From NCBI GenBank assembly GCA_001599755.1, contig BCHX01000002.1, forward strand, positions 5,004,330 to 5,068,329: a stretch of 64,000 bases of DNA, in the 5' to 3' direction. The notes beneath the pieces are model-generated. The model was not told the origin of the DNA, searched no databases, and saw nothing but the letters and a program-made list of their open reading frames with translations. This document shows, piece after piece, positions 52,557 through 64,000 of this stretch. Positions within the stretch are counted from its first letter, which is position 1. Each line of letters begins with the position of its first letter. A program made the translations under genes and the position numbers. Source of the stretch: Gliomastix tumulicola. Its lineage: Eukaryota; Ascomycota; Sordariomycetes; Hypocreales; Bionectriaceae.

Positions 52557-54150
52557 ATGGGCCTCTTCGACAAGAAGAACAACAAGTTCAAGGTCGACAA
52601 GCCCACCATCCGGGTCGAGCGCGTCGTCACCCACGTGGCGCCGCCGAACCCGCCGGCCTCGCGCCTCCTCCACAACGGCGGCCACCACAGCCTCCCCCGC
52701 CGCCAGGGCAGCACGCAGCCGTCCTCGCGCGCCTCGTCGGCCCGCCCGTCGCCGAAGCCGTCCACCGCCGCCGCCCTCCGCCAGAAGAGCCACTCGCCGT
52801 ACCCGTCGTCCGCCGACGAGCGCAAGGTCGAGCGGAAGCGCAAGGCGCCCAGCGTGTCTGCGCGCCGCTCGCCGGCATCGGACCACGTGACGTTCGACAA
52901 GGACAGCGATGCCGAGCAGGAGGATGACAGCTGGCTGAAGCTGGATGATGCCGAGGTGCGGAAGAGGCAGCGGAAGGGGACGCTGAACGGCGAGGCGTAC
53001 CGGCTCACGAGGCAGGTGAAGAATAGGACGGCCTTTGAGCAGGGCGAGCTGGACTACATCCATGCCGTGCAGGTGGCGTCGCTGCAGCACAACTGCGTGC
53101 CCATCATGGGGGCGCAGGACGACGAGGTCGCCATGGAGCTGCAGTACCCGTGCTCGAAGCCGAGGGAGAGGCACGTCATCTACAGTCTACGGGAGTGAGG
53201 ACCACAGCTAACGTCCGTCATGCAGGTACGAGCTCGTCCACGGCAGGGAAAAGATCGACGCGGTCGAAGCGAGTATACGAGTCGTGCAGCTGGTCGCCGA
53301 GAACTACTTTACCGAGGAGCAGGCGCTGCCCCTGACGAACCCGCAGGGCATCATCCGCCGCCTCCAGAAGACGTCGAACAAGAACATCCAGGATATCGAT
53401 GGGTTCAAGAACGCCATCGTCGCGTACAACGAGTTCATCACGTCCATGGTGCAGGATGGCATCGTGCAGGACAACCTCGCCGAGCGCCACGAGCTCCCGC
53501 GGAACCTCGTCGCCTTCATCCTCGACCAGGTCTACGACCGCACCGTCGCGCCCAAGGTCGAGCTCCTCTCAAAGTACGAGAACGGCACAGATAGCGTCTA
53601 CGGCGAGCTCCTACACCCCTTCATCTCCAAGATCCTCATCGACGAGATCGGGATGTCGGCTGGGCAGGTCTTTGTCGACCTCGGCTCTGGCGTCGGCAAC
53701 GTCGCGCTGCAGGCCGCGCTCGAAATCGGCTGCGAGAGCTGGGGCTGCGAGATGATGGAGAACGCCTGCAACCTCGCCGAGGCGCAGCAGGAGGAGTTCA
53801 ACGCGCGGTGCATCCTCTGGGGCCTCCAGCCCGGAAAAGTGCACCTCGAGCGCGGCGACTTCCGTAAGAACGCGCGCATCCACAAGGCACTGCAGCGAGC
53901 AGACGTTGTCCTGGTGAACAATAAGGCATTCACCCCGGCGCTCAATGACGACCTTGTCCGCATGTTCCTCGACCTGAAGAAGGGCTGCAAGGTCATCTCG
54001 CTCAAGTCCTTCGTCGCCAACTCGAAGAGCAGCCACAACATCAACGACGTCGGCAGCACCATCCTCGACGTCGAGGAGCACACCTACCCCGAGGGCTACG
54101 TTAGCTGGACTAATGCCGGGGGAGACTATTACATTGCGACGAGGAAGTAA
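52557..54150 (+). CDS. DOT1: Histone H3-K79 methyltransferase Dot1
   Basis: Two exons (52557-53194, 53226-54150), 520 aa. The basic, disordered N-terminus (1-150, many Arg/Lys/Ser) fits nucleosome/DNA contact. The catalytic DOT1 domain spans about 190-520: FELQYP-like MELQYPCSKPRERHVI, the VYGEL loop (about 337-341), SAM motif I FVDLGSGVGN (362-371), GCEMMENACNLAE and the NN-F motif VNNKAF (about 443-448) that shapes the lysine channel. It methylates H3K79 in nuclei and affects silencing and DNA-damage checkpoints. The domain is continuous only if the 31 nt at 53195-53225 are removed; they begin GTGAGG, contain a GCTAAC branch-site match and end in CAG. Confidence 0.93.
53195..53225 (+). other. 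31-nt intron in DOT1
   Basis: Donor GTGAGG, branch-site-like GCTAAC 12 nt into the intron, acceptor ATGCAG. Removing it joins SLRE to YELVHGREK in frame; leaving it gives a stop right after SLRE. No other donor/acceptor pair nearby gives the right phase. Confidence 0.65.
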
Positions 54151-54404
54151 CTTGTCTTTTGTCTCTTTATTTGCATTAGATTGTTTTTGGTATGATGTAC
54201 GACTTTTTCGGAAAGACAACGAGGCTTGGCGTAGGTAGTTTGAGTGTTGTTGGCATTATAGGATACTCCATATAGTAGGTAGACTGGCTCTTCCCCCTTG
54301 GGAAATGTTGGAACGGTGTTGAATTCTATCATGGATTGGTCATTATTGTATATGAGGTTTCATGTGCTTCGTGAGTCGTCTCTATGGGGGTTTGCGTGTG
54401 CCTG

Positions 54405-55166
54405 TCAGTTGGACGGCCCGCGTCCATTGCCTATGTCCATACGCGGATCGTTGGCGAGGTTCATGGCTTCGACCTCGACGGCCATTCTGCGCATCCACCG
54501 GTCGACGAGCTCCTGGTTCTCTGCCTTGACCTTGTCCCTCTCTGCTTCTGAGAGGGAGAGCTGGAGGTTGAGCGTGATCATCTCGTCTTGGACGTTCTGC
54601 GATGCGATTAGCCTGGTCTAGCACACTTTCCCACGGAATCCTTACCTCGAGGAGCTTCCTCTTCTCCCTCAGCTCGTGATCTCGATCGTTCAGCTTCCTC
54701 GTCAAAGTACTGTTATCTGACTCTAGCGTCCGTATGCTCTTCTCGTTGCTCTTAGCCCTCATCTGCAGCCGGTCCACCTCCTCCTGCGCGGTGCGCAGCC
54801 GCATCTCGGACACGCCCTTTGACCGCAGCGCCTCGGCGAGCTCCAGTCGCAGCCGCGCGATCACGGAGTCCTCGTCGACGGCCGGCTCCGGCGGCGGCGG
54901 CGGCTCCTTCTTTGACTTCTTCTTTGGTGTCGGTTCCGGGGTGGACGAGGCTTTGTGTGTGGCGTGGAGGGACTCGATCTCGGCTTGCAGCGCGGCTATG
55001 CGGTCGGCCATCTGTGAACCTGGTTCTGTGTGTCAGCGTTTGACGAGAGAGGTATAGGGAGGCTCGGGTGGTACGGACATGTCTGGACGAGCTGCATGTT
55101 GACGGTGTTGTTGAATTCGACATCCTCGAGGGATGCGGCGTATTCTTCGCGCCAGTCGGTCGGCAT
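54405..55166 (-). CDS. ATG16: Autophagy protein Atg16
   Basis: Three exons (55166-55079, 55019-54646, 54596-54405), 217 aa. The N-terminus MPTDWREEYAASLEDVE is the Atg5-binding helix of fungal Atg16, followed by TCSQMADRIAALQAEIESL. A Lys/Pro-rich linker (KKKSKKEPPPPPEP, about 58-72) leads to a long dimerising coiled coil (about 85-205) with heptads of Leu/Met/Ile and ends SLSEAERDKVKAENQELVDRWM. No WD40 repeats, as in yeasts and moulds. Atg12-Atg5-Atg16 acts as the E3 for Atg8 lipidation on the forming autophagosome. Intron 1 has a non-standard GTCCGT donor but gives the conserved ELVxxCSQxADRI junction. Head to head with VPS16. Confidence 0.92.
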
Positions 55167-55529
55167 CGTGTGGACGTGTGAAGGCGGGGATGCGACGGAT
55201 TGGTTGGCCGGAAAGTCGATGCGATTGCGCGATGATTCCGAAAAGAAGGGAATGGAAAAGCTGATGAATGAATGAAGGGCGCGTCTCGCTGGTGATACAG
55301 AAGGGCAATTCCAGCCTGCTGGACAAGGCGAAGCCCCGCGATGTCATGCCTGCCGATAAGCGCCCGATAAGAGCATCTCCGATTTACCCGAGGAATCTCC
55401 CCGACGTCACTGCCTGGAGCTCCAGCTACCTTTGCCATCCCAGCAAGCTTACCCCAAGCTTCCCTCCCACCAAGAGTCCAGTTCCAGTCCCTCACGCGCA
55501 TTCATATACCATGCGGTAGGCGCCGAATC
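55167..55529. promoter_or_regulatory. Bidirectional promoter of ATG16 and VPS16
   Basis: 363 nt between divergent starts of two genes acting in autophagy and vacuole fusion. GATAAG occurs twice near 55354-55372 (TGCCGATAAGCGCCCGATAAG), a possible GATA nitrogen-factor pair. Confidence 0.5.
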
Positions 55530-58236
55530 ATGGACAAACTCCATCCGAGAGCCGATTGGGAGAGTGTCGGCGACCGATGGTTCCGCAAGACGCAGACCTA
55601 CACCGAGATCTTCGACGAGGAGCTCGACTTGGACAATTACGTCGTCACCGGTGCGCCGTACGCGGGAGCTCTAGGTAAGACGGGACAGACTTCCTATCGG
55701 ACGAGGGAAAATTGTCATTGACAGAAGACGTGTGAATTAAAGCACTATGGCGCGATGACACCAAGCTCCAGGCCTACCGCCCGGGCATCTCGTCCAAGCC
55801 GACGATAGACATCTACACGCTCGCGGGCCGCAAGCTGCGCAGCATCCCCTGGGACAAGGGCACCATCAAGACGCTGGGATGGTCCGAGGAGGAGGCGCTG
55901 CTGGTCGTGACGACGGACGGCAACGTGCGCTGCTACGACATCCAGGGCGACTTCAGCCACTTCTCGCTCGGGCAGGCGGCCGAGGACCACGGCGTCGAGT
56001 CGGTGCGCTTCTACGCCTCGGGGCTGGTCGCGCTGCTGGGGAACAACACGTTCGTGACGGTGTCGTCGTACACGGAGCCGCGGCCGAAGGTGCTGGCGAG
56101 CCCGCCGGCGGGGGAGATACACTCGTGGGCGATCGTGTCGCCTGAGCATACGCTGTCGCGGTCGGTGGAGGTGCTGCTGAGTGTTGGGAAGACAGTGTAT
56201 GTCGTTGATGCGACGGACTCCGAGGACAGGCTGATAGATATCGGGCCGTTCTCACACATCAGCGTGTCTCCTGATGGACGGTTTGCGAATCTCTACGGGG
56301 TGGACGGCAGGGCGCACATCATCTCGAGCGACTTCCAGCAGCGGCTGTTCACGCACGAATCCGACTCGAAGACGCCACCGCAGTACGTCGAGTGGTGTGG
56401 CACCGAGGCTCTGATCGCGTGGGAGGACGAGGTTCACATTATTGGGCCGGGTGACCTGTCGTCTTCCTACATCTACGACAGCACGCGCGTGCACATCATT
56501 TCAGGTGGGTGATGTGATGCGTTTTGTTACTTCTCTTGCTGACATAGGGACAGAATATGACGGTGCACGGCTTATTACGAACGACTACTGCGAGTTCCTC
56601 GAGATGGTCCCTAGCGACACGCAAGACGTCTTCGGCCAGGCTTCCTCATCATCACCAGCGTCCATCCTGCTCGATGCTGTTGGCCAGCTCGAGATGGAGT
56701 CCCCCAAGGCGGACGACTATATCCAGTTGATCCGCCCAAATCTCACCGAAGCGGTCGACCGTTGTGTCAACGCCGCCGGCCGCGAGTTCGAAGTGCACTG
56801 GCAAAAGCGGCTGCTCAAGGCGGCCTCGTTTGGCAAGTCGGTCCTGGACATCTACAACAGCGATGATTTCGTCGACATGTGCGACACGTTACGAGTCCTG
56901 AACGCGGTGCGGTTCTTTGAGGTCGGGATGCCGTTGTCGTACGAGCAGTACCACAGGCTGTCGCCTGAGAGGTTGATTAAGAGGCTTCTCAACCGCCACA
57001 TGTACCTGCTTGCCCTCAAGATCGCGGCGTATCTAAAATTACCGTCAGACAAGATATACGTCCACTGGGCGTCGGCTAAGGTTCGGGTCGGAGCCGAGGA
57101 CGACGACACGATCTGCAAACTGGTAGTCAATAGGCTAAAAGGCAAACCGGGCATCTCGTTCGAAGAGATTGGCCGAGCAGCGTATCACGAGGGCCGTGCT
57201 CGCCTGGCGACAGAACTGCTGAACCACGAGCCCCGGGCAGGCCGACAGGTGCCTCTCCTGCTCGACATGGAGGAGGACGAGCTGGCCCTCGACAAGGCCG
57301 TGGAAAGCGGTGATACGGACCTCATCCTCCACGTCCTCCGCAAGCTCAAGAAGAAGCTGCCCCTGGCGACGTTCTTCCGCGTCATCAACTCGCGTCCCAC
57401 AGCTACGGCCCTCGTCGAATCTAGTACCCTCGCCGACAGGGACAACGCCCTGCTCAAGGACCTCTTCTACCAGGACGACCGCCGCATCGACGGCGCCAAC
57501 GTCTTCATTCGCGAGGCGCTTGACCAGCCCGACGCGCGGACGGCCGCAGATAAGATTGGGCTGGCGGCGCGGCTGCTGGCTGACTCCAAGGAGCACACGT
57601 TTGAGCTGCACGCGCTCAAGGAGACGACGAATCTGCTGCGGGTGCAGGTGACGCTCTCACGGGACTTGTCTGAGCCGTTTACGGGGCTGAGCGTGAACGA
57701 GACCATCTTTAGGTTGTTCCGGCTCGGGCACCACGGGAGGGCGAAGAAGATCCAGAGCGAGTTCAAAGTGTCAGATAGTATCGTCTGGTGGATACGGTGA
57801 GTGGCCTTTACCTACGATTGCTTTCGCGCAAGATTACTAACTGTGTAGACTCCGAGCGTTGGTTGCTAAGCGCGACTGGAACGAGATTGAGGAGATTTCG
57901 AGGACCAAGAAGAGTCCCATCGGCTGGGAGGTACGTTCGATCGTCTTGTCTAGAAATACGTGGCTTGATACTGACGTGTCCATCTAGCCCTTCTACAACC
58001 TCACCCTTCAGGCGGGTAACCCCCGTCTCGCAGCTGTCTTCATCCCTAAGTGCACCAACATCGAGCAGGGCGAGAGCATCACCATGTACGAGAAGTGCGG
58101 CATGCGCGCCAAAGCCGCCGAGGAGGCCGTCAAGCTCAAGGACGTACCTGCATTTGAGAAGCTGCTCGACGCCGCGGGCAGGGACACGCCCGAGGGCCGG
58201 GAGATTGACAAGCTCGGGCAATCTCTGAAGAGGTAG
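55530..58236 (+). CDS. VPS16: Vacuolar sorting protein Vps16 (HOPS/CORVET core)
   Basis: Five exons (55530-55674, 55743-56504, 56554-57796, 57849-57930, 57988-58236), 826 aa, all joins in frame. The N-terminal beta-propeller (Vps16_N, to about 370) opens PRADWESVGDRWFRKTQTY and carries LWRDDTKLQAYRPG, GWSEEEALLVVTTDGNVRCYD and HISVSPDGRFANLYGVDGRAHIIS. The C-terminal alpha-solenoid (Vps16_C, about 480-820) has HWQKRLLKAASFGKSVLD, LRVLNAVRFFEVGMPLSY, RLIKRLLNRHMYLLALKIA and KKSPIGWEPFYNLTLQAGNP. It binds the SM protein Vps33 in endosome/vacuole tethering complexes. Length is normal for fungi. Confidence 0.95.
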
Positions 58237-58815
58237 GGAAGGGTCGAGACGAAACTAGCTTGTGAGGCTTTCTGGGGAAGAGGCACATTGAGTTTTGTCC
58301 AGCCCATGTGTCTACGCTGGCAGCTGGAATGTGGGTGTCTGAGAGCTGAAACAAGGCATGTAAATACTAGTACTTAGCTTTCCGACGGCGAAGTATATCC
58401 CAGGCTCGATCACCCAGAGCCGTTTTTTTTTCTAATACCATCACGATTTGCACCGCTTCTCTGATTGCGCCCAAGTGAGGCAAATGGCCAACCGAGACAT
58501 GCATGGGCTAGCGTGGCGTCTGGAAGGGAGCCGCAGCTGGATACGTGAGACATGCAGCCATTTGGACTTTGGGCAATCCTAACCCACACCGACACTTCAC
58601 AGCAAGGGGGCGTTCTGTCTCAGAGATGGGCGGTCAGAGTGAGCACAGTGGCTGAATCCGTGCCAGAATTGTCCTATTGTTAGACTGTGCCAGACAGACG
58701 TCCCATTGGTCTAGGCCGAGGTTTGCGTCTAGCTTCTGTGGGGAGCGCCGCTTTCTTTGTTCGATTATTAGACTCGGATGATCTGGTGGTTGAGTTTGGG
58801 TGACATGTTCACGTG

Positions 58816-58840
58816 GAGAGAGAGAGAGAGAGAGAGAGAG
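58816..58840. repeat. (GA)n microsatellite
   Basis: Uninterrupted GA dinucleotide run, about 12 units. Confidence 0.9.
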
Positions 58841-59436
58841 TCCATCCCGGAGCTAGGTCTGGGCCTGATCTGATCTGCCTTTCCCGGGTGTGTGTTCTGA
58901 CAGCTCCTAGGGGGAGGTTTCTTGCATCGGCCTCCATATGGGATAGATCCATGGGATGGCAATCGTCGTTCGATAGTATCGAAAAGATGGCATCGGAGAG
59001 GAGGGACCAGGTTGTTTTTTTATTTCCCGCAACTTCTGAGACCGCAAAGCCACATCGAGAACACAGGGGGCGTTCGATGGGCGGATGCACGATCTCGGTC
59101 TGGACCCCGAACGAAGGAACGGAGGCACATCAAGCTACTGGGCCGCGGCATCACACGCGAGGTGGCATTTCTCGTGTTCACCTCAGCTGGGGTTGACTTT
59201 TTCTCTCGACAAAGCACAGCTATTTTTTTTTCGTCTTTGTAAGAAGAGAGCGCCAGCCGTCGGGGAACTCTGCAGACTGGAATGGAGGCTTGTGTCTCGC
59301 TGTCGGCCGGGACCGGTCTCTGGCTTCTGCGTGCGTTTTTGGCTGGGCTGGAATGCGGGAGGCGTCGGCCTGCGTTTGGGTCGAAACGGGACTGCAAGGG
59401 GGACACTGCGCTGAAACGGATGCATTGACAGCTGGC

Positions 59437-59456
59437 TTGATTGATTGATTGATTGA
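59437..59456. repeat. (TTGA)5 tetranucleotide repeat
   Basis: Five exact tandem copies. Confidence 0.9.
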
Positions 59457-61382
59457 CTGGCGATGAATTCTGCTTACCCCAACTATGGGGGGAGGGAAAG
59501 CCCCTTCATGTGCTGCCAGTTGTACAATATTATGAGACGATCCAACCAGTCGCAGGCACAGCAACATATGGGAGTCCTCCCCCCGCTTTTTGCCCCAGTG
59601 ACGCAAGTTTTGTCGCCGCCCTGCGCTGGCGTGGTTTAATTTTGGCGTAAGATACGGGCAAGACCGAGGGAACTTTGAAGAGTAGCGAGCGACCCAAGAG
59701 ATCTCTCTGGTCGGCGGCGAGTTCCCTCCCCTCCCTCCCCCCAGATCAGCTCGGGCTGACGAGACCAGACTGACGGGTGGTGTCTGGACTAAAATGATCC
59801 GATCCGATCCCGTAATATTATGGCGTCAAAGGGGGTCGAGTCCCCTCGAGTTGTTGCCAGGCGCTGTCGCCACTGCGAGGTACCCGGTGGCCGCATCACC
59901 GAAAGATGCGATCGACGGGACGGGAGGGCCTTGGAGGACGTCAGGGGCACTTTGTTTTTCATTTTCATCCCTGCTCGCTGGCGGATGGACGAGTCTCCGC
60001 TTGCTGGGTTGTGTGTGATTGACGCGTTTGACGTGAGGACAGTCAGTTGCTCTGAAGGGATCCTTTTTACCTGAGAACGGCATTGGAGCAGCTGATCTGC
60101 TAGACATGCAGGTCTCGATGATACTCTGAGGGCACGAGACAGGAGAGAAAACGGTAGTGGCATGCGACACTCACTGCCCCCCCAAGGAGACCCGCATGGC
60201 CGTGCAAGTACCTAAGAGGGGGAACGGCTCAAAACCTGGGGCTCGTGGTGCCAACTGTAATAACGATATGGATGCCTGTCACTCGCGGTGCAGAACTGGC
60301 CTGCTGTTTATTATGCCCGGCAGTTCGTGGTCCCCTCGTCTGACAGCAGAACCCTGGGCAAGACCTGCCGTAGACATTCGTGACTGGTGATCTCTCTGAT
60401 CCGCCAAGGTCGTGCGCACGCCTGACCCTCTGGCGAGACATCACCTGCCGTGCCGTGCCCTGCTGGTTGCCCTGCCTGCCTAACTGCATGTGTCCGCTCG
60501 CGCATAACAGCCGATCGATGTCTCAGCTGGGGGTGTCCCGTCTCCGTCTGTCTGCTGCTGCTGCTGCTGCTGCTAGCACTGCGACTGCAGCCGGCCGTCC
60601 CGTCCGCAACGGTTCGTGCGCGTTCGAAGAGCCCGTACGGTAAGCAGCAAATGAACTGCTAGCCAGAGTCAAGGTGGCGGTGGCACGCACCACGGACACT
60701 GCGACAGGAGCACGCAGGCGCCAGGTGGCGGCGAGGTTTCGATCTACGTTAGCTTCGGTTGCAGCCACAGAGCCCAGCAGAATTCCAGCGCATGATGCAG
60801 TCAGTCCTGCAGCCCAGTTCCAGTGCGGTCCAGACCCACACGACCCTTCCAGGTTTCCCAACGGGCGGCGCCTCCGTTCGGGTTCAGGTTCCAGGCACTG
60901 GAGACAGGTCGCAGCGTCGAGATGGGCTGGATCCGGTGGGCTCGCATGAGGTCAACGGGAGGCGAGGGGGAACGAGAAACAGTTCAAATGACGCATGACC
61001 CCTATCTTTTCTTTTTCTTGGTATTTTCGGTTTTTTTCTGTTATAACGTTGAGGAGCAGCAATACGAGTCGCACGATCCAGGGTCCCCTCCTGCATGTCG
61101 ATGGATGGCCACCTCACTGCTTGTTGATTAATTGACCCTCCCCCAACCACCCGCTATAACCTGCAACCACCACACGCTATCAACTGCACCCAGGCCTTGG
61201 CTTTCCCCTCACAGCGGTCCCCCCAAATATCGAATAAAAGAGCCCAGCGCCCCGAAAAAAACAGCAGGCCGGCCTGCGACAGGGAAAAACATACGCCAAC
61301 CAACCAAAAAACACCCACCGAATCTTGTTTGTCCCGTCTTCTGTGCAACCGGGACGGAACGAAAGAAGGACAGGAAGAAAAG

Positions 61383-63482
61383 ATGCTATTCAGCCAATTC
61401 CCCCCGCCCAGCACCAGCAGCCTGGACAACGGCGGCGCACACTCTCGCCCGAGCCGCCTGCGCAGGCTCAGCAACCTGCGCAACTACCGTAGCGCCGTCG
61501 CGGGCGCCGTCAGCACAGGCAACCTCGCCCGTGGGAGCACGTCAAACAGTGGCAGCAGCAGCAACAGCAATAGCAACAGCAGCAGCGGCGGTGCAAACCC
61601 AACCACCACACGCCCCGCACCTGACCTGCACCTCACGCGCTCTCTGACCAACACCACCACGGCAGCCAGCAGCAACCCCCAGGGAAATAATAATAATACT
61701 AACCAGGGCCTCTCGCCGTCGTCGTCCGCGCTGTCGACCGGCTCCTCGTCCTCGCAGCCCTCGCAGCACAACCAGCAGACGCAACAGCAGCACCTGGCCG
61801 TGGGCGAGCACGGCGATGGAAACCCCCTGACCCAGGTCAATTCCGCCCCCAATTTCGCCACCACCAGCGGCGTCGCCGTCGCCAGCAACGTCAACGGCAG
61901 CAACCCCACCAGCAGTGCTGTCTCTATCGCCTCGAATCCGCCCGCAGACGCCCTGCAGGCCCAGCCGACGACAGGTGAGACGGCCTCGATCTCGTCGCAG
62001 GGGCATTCCGACGCTGCACCACCCTCGACGACGCCCTCTGAGACGCCGACGCCCGCACCAGCCACCGCCACCAGCACCGACGCTGCTGCAGCTGCTGCAT
62101 CAGCACCGGCTCCCGCAGAGCCTGCCACGATGACGCGGCCGAGATCGTCGACGGCCGGCGAGGCCGCCACGGCTGCAGAGTCGGCCACGGCGCCTCCCAC
62201 CGCCGCTACTTTCCTCCCCTCGATCCGACTCTCGGCCTACTACGACCCCCGATCGACCCGGCCGTCGCTGTCCTTCCCCCCGATCACCAGGACCCTCCCC
62301 AGCGGCACCGAGACCATCCGCGTCGGCCGCTACTCGGAGCGCGACAGCCAGTCCACCACCCAGAACCAGGGGCTCCAGCCCTCGGCCGCCCCCGTCGGCT
62401 TCAAGAGCAAGGTCGTCAGCCGCCGCCACTGCGAGTTCTGGTACGAGAACGGCAAGTGGTACATCAAGGACGTCAAGAGCTCGTCCGGCACTTTCCTCAA
62501 CCACATCCGTCTGAGTCCGCCGTCCCAGGAGAGCAAGGCGTTCCCGGTGAATGATGGTGATATCGTCCAGCTGGGCATAGACTTCAAGGGCGGCGAGGAG
62601 ATGATATTCCGATGCGTCAAGATGCGGCTCGAGCTGAACCGCGGCTGGCAGAACAAGCTCAACACCTTCAAGTGAGTGTCTGCATGGGATGTGTTTGGGT
62701 GTTTTTGTTTACTGACCTGTTGTATAGTGTCGCTGCACATCAGAGGCTGAGGACGATGAGCAAGGAGACACAGGGTGCTACGTCGGGTTCTTCCGACTGC
62801 TCCATCTGCCTCAACTCCATTGCTGTGAGTATCTCGGAGAGATGAACTCTGGTGCGACTGTGACTGACGTTTTGTCTAGCCCTGCCAATCATTATTCGTC
62901 GCCCCGTGCTCGCACACGTGGCACTTCAAGTGCGTGCGGTCTCTGTTGACCTCACCGCAGTATCCGATATTCATCTGCCCAAACTGTCGCGCGGGCGCTG
63001 ATCTGGAAGCGGATGTGGAGGATCCCGCTGAGGGATGGGGAGAAGTCGACCCTCCAGTCGACAGTCTGGCAGCGGCATTTGAAGCTGCGGCCAAGGGAGC
63101 TGCGCCAGTCATCACTACGCCGCCGTCCGGCGACGACCACTCTGAACCGGAAGCCAGCGACCCAATGGACGTGACGACGGTGAACCTGTCAGCCTCGGAA
63201 CTTCCGCAGACATTGGGTAACATCCCGCACGCCGTCTCCGAGCCGTTACCCATCCGAAGCGCTGCTTCGGGAGCAGGCAGAGCATCTGCAGAAGCCGGTC
63301 CCTCGACGGGACCTCTGGGGCCTAACGGCGAGGGGCCTATCACTCCCCGCAACAACGCCGGGCCGTGGGTATTTGACGGCAGGCCAGGAGACAGCGACGG
63401 GCCGGCAAACGGGATACAGAGTCTCGATGCCGCCGCGGAGATGGACGTGAATCAGCTCAGCAGCGACGCGTCAAGCAGGTGA
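61383..63482 (+). CDS. FHA-RING E3 ubiquitin ligase, Dma1/Chf1-type
   Basis: Three exons (61383-62671, 62728-62824, 62880-63482), 662 aa. A long Ser/Thr/Gln/Asn-rich disordered N-terminus (1-265) precedes an FHA domain at about 285-425: IRVGRYSERD, GFKSKVVSRRHCEFWYENGKWYIKDVKSSSGTF, LNHIRLSP and the VQLGIDFKGG strand (phosphothreonine recognition through the R, S and RH residues). A RING-H2 follows with C454, C457, C472, H474, H477, C480, C495, C498. The order FHA then RING identifies Dma-family ligases that control septin assembly, mitotic exit and checkpoint timing. The C-terminal 160 residues are acidic/Pro-rich. ATG 61383 is the first usable start; an upstream in-frame TTG is ignored. Confidence 0.92.
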
Positions 63483-64000
63483 CGACAGGGTTTGAACCCT
63501 TTTCCTGTCCCGTGACGCTGCTCTAGATGAGACGAAACGACACGGATGTACATCATGTCCTCAACGGCGGCTAGCCTATGCATCTTTACCATCCATTTTT
63601 TTTTAGAGCGGGCACAATTCTGCAGACAGCACTTGTTTTCCCCAAATCTTCATTTGTTTTCCTCGTCTCCAATATCCATACAGTCTTCCCGGGTAACGGA
63701 CATGATTCTTCTCGGGCGTACATGGAGCACAGCGGGCGGCAGTAAGAGCTGCGTCCGCTGCTTGGGCACGGTCAGTCATATTGTGTTCTTCAGCGCAGTT
63801 ACGGGATATACAGCACAGTACAGAGCTCGGAAGTCCTGCGTCTATCGGCTTTATCTCCTCTTCTTCCCTTCGAGTATGTCCTTACTAGTAGTCCTACACG
63901 CGATGCGATATATGAGTATAGCTCTCTTTTTTCCCCCAATGAAGCGATAGAGCAACGCCGAGTGCGTTGCATCACACATTTCTCGTCTCACTCTCGTTGC
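63483..64000. other. 3' flank of the FHA-RING gene
   Basis: 518 nt to the window end, with T-rich stretches (63590-63605) consistent with a 3' UTR. No gene seen. Confidence 0.5.

Larger units (their letters stand above)
58237..61382. other. Long gene-free region upstream of the FHA-RING gene
   Basis: 3.1 kb with no convincing gene. Contains (GA)n at 58816-58840, (TTGA)5 at 59437-59456, a CTG run at 60552-60573 and homopolymeric T/A runs. The last few hundred bases (C-rich, then A-rich) look like the promoter and leader of the next gene. Confidence 0.5.

Overview
The window is nuclear DNA from a filamentous ascomycete (Pezizomycotina, most likely a Sordariomycete, though I could not test that by search). 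The reasons are GC-rich coding sequence, mostly short GT-AG introns with a few outliers, compact genes on both strands, and typical fungal families such as FMP27, eIF4B/Sce3, Rds1, DHA2 and sugar-type MFS transporters, Atg16, Vps16 and a Dma1-like FHA-RING ligase. I see no rRNA or tRNA gene, CRISPR array, intact transposon or viral sequence. Splice sites were placed by hand from reading-frame continuity and family motifs.

Left third (1-19,060), accessory metabolism and transport. It holds a partial aldo/keto reductase, an unusual SDR, a transcription factor with three kinds of DNA-binding module, and a divergent pair that is the most interesting part of the window. One member of the pair is an M20 N-carbamoyl-amino-acid/ureide amidohydrolase (4487-6122, minus). 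The other (6411-8720, plus) is a single protein fusing a diaminopropionate ammonia-lyase (YgeX/DpaL type) to an M20 deacylase (YgeY/ArgE/DapE type). In E. coli these two activities come from adjacent genes, ygeX and ygeY, next to hyuA. The 288-bp shared promoter carries three copies of GCGCCCTCC, two of them as a perfect inverted repeat around a GATA site. An arrestin-like adaptor, a sugar-type MFS transporter, a DHA2 drug-efflux MFS transporter and a cysteine-rich single-pass surface protein follow.

Middle (19,600-41,000). A 9-kb intronless FMP27/BLTP2-type lipid-transfer protein is followed by a small four-exon predicted membrane protein of unknown function, eIF4B (whose first coding exon is only 4 nt), a Golgi-pH-regulator-type membrane protein, and a universal-stress-protein-domain gene. 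The last has a 983-nt first intron, and its reading frame continues far past its TAG stop.

Right third (43,500-64,000), mostly housekeeping. eIF3l and the ribosome-maturation GTPase EFL1/Ria1 are head to head. Then come an Rds1-like secreted ferritin-fold protein, the H3K79 methyltransferase Dot1 (with an inferred 31-nt intron), Atg16 and Vps16 head to head, and an FHA-RING E3 ligase of the Dma1 type. Long gene-poor gaps lie at 15.4-17.7, 40.6-43.5 and 58.2-61.4 kb.
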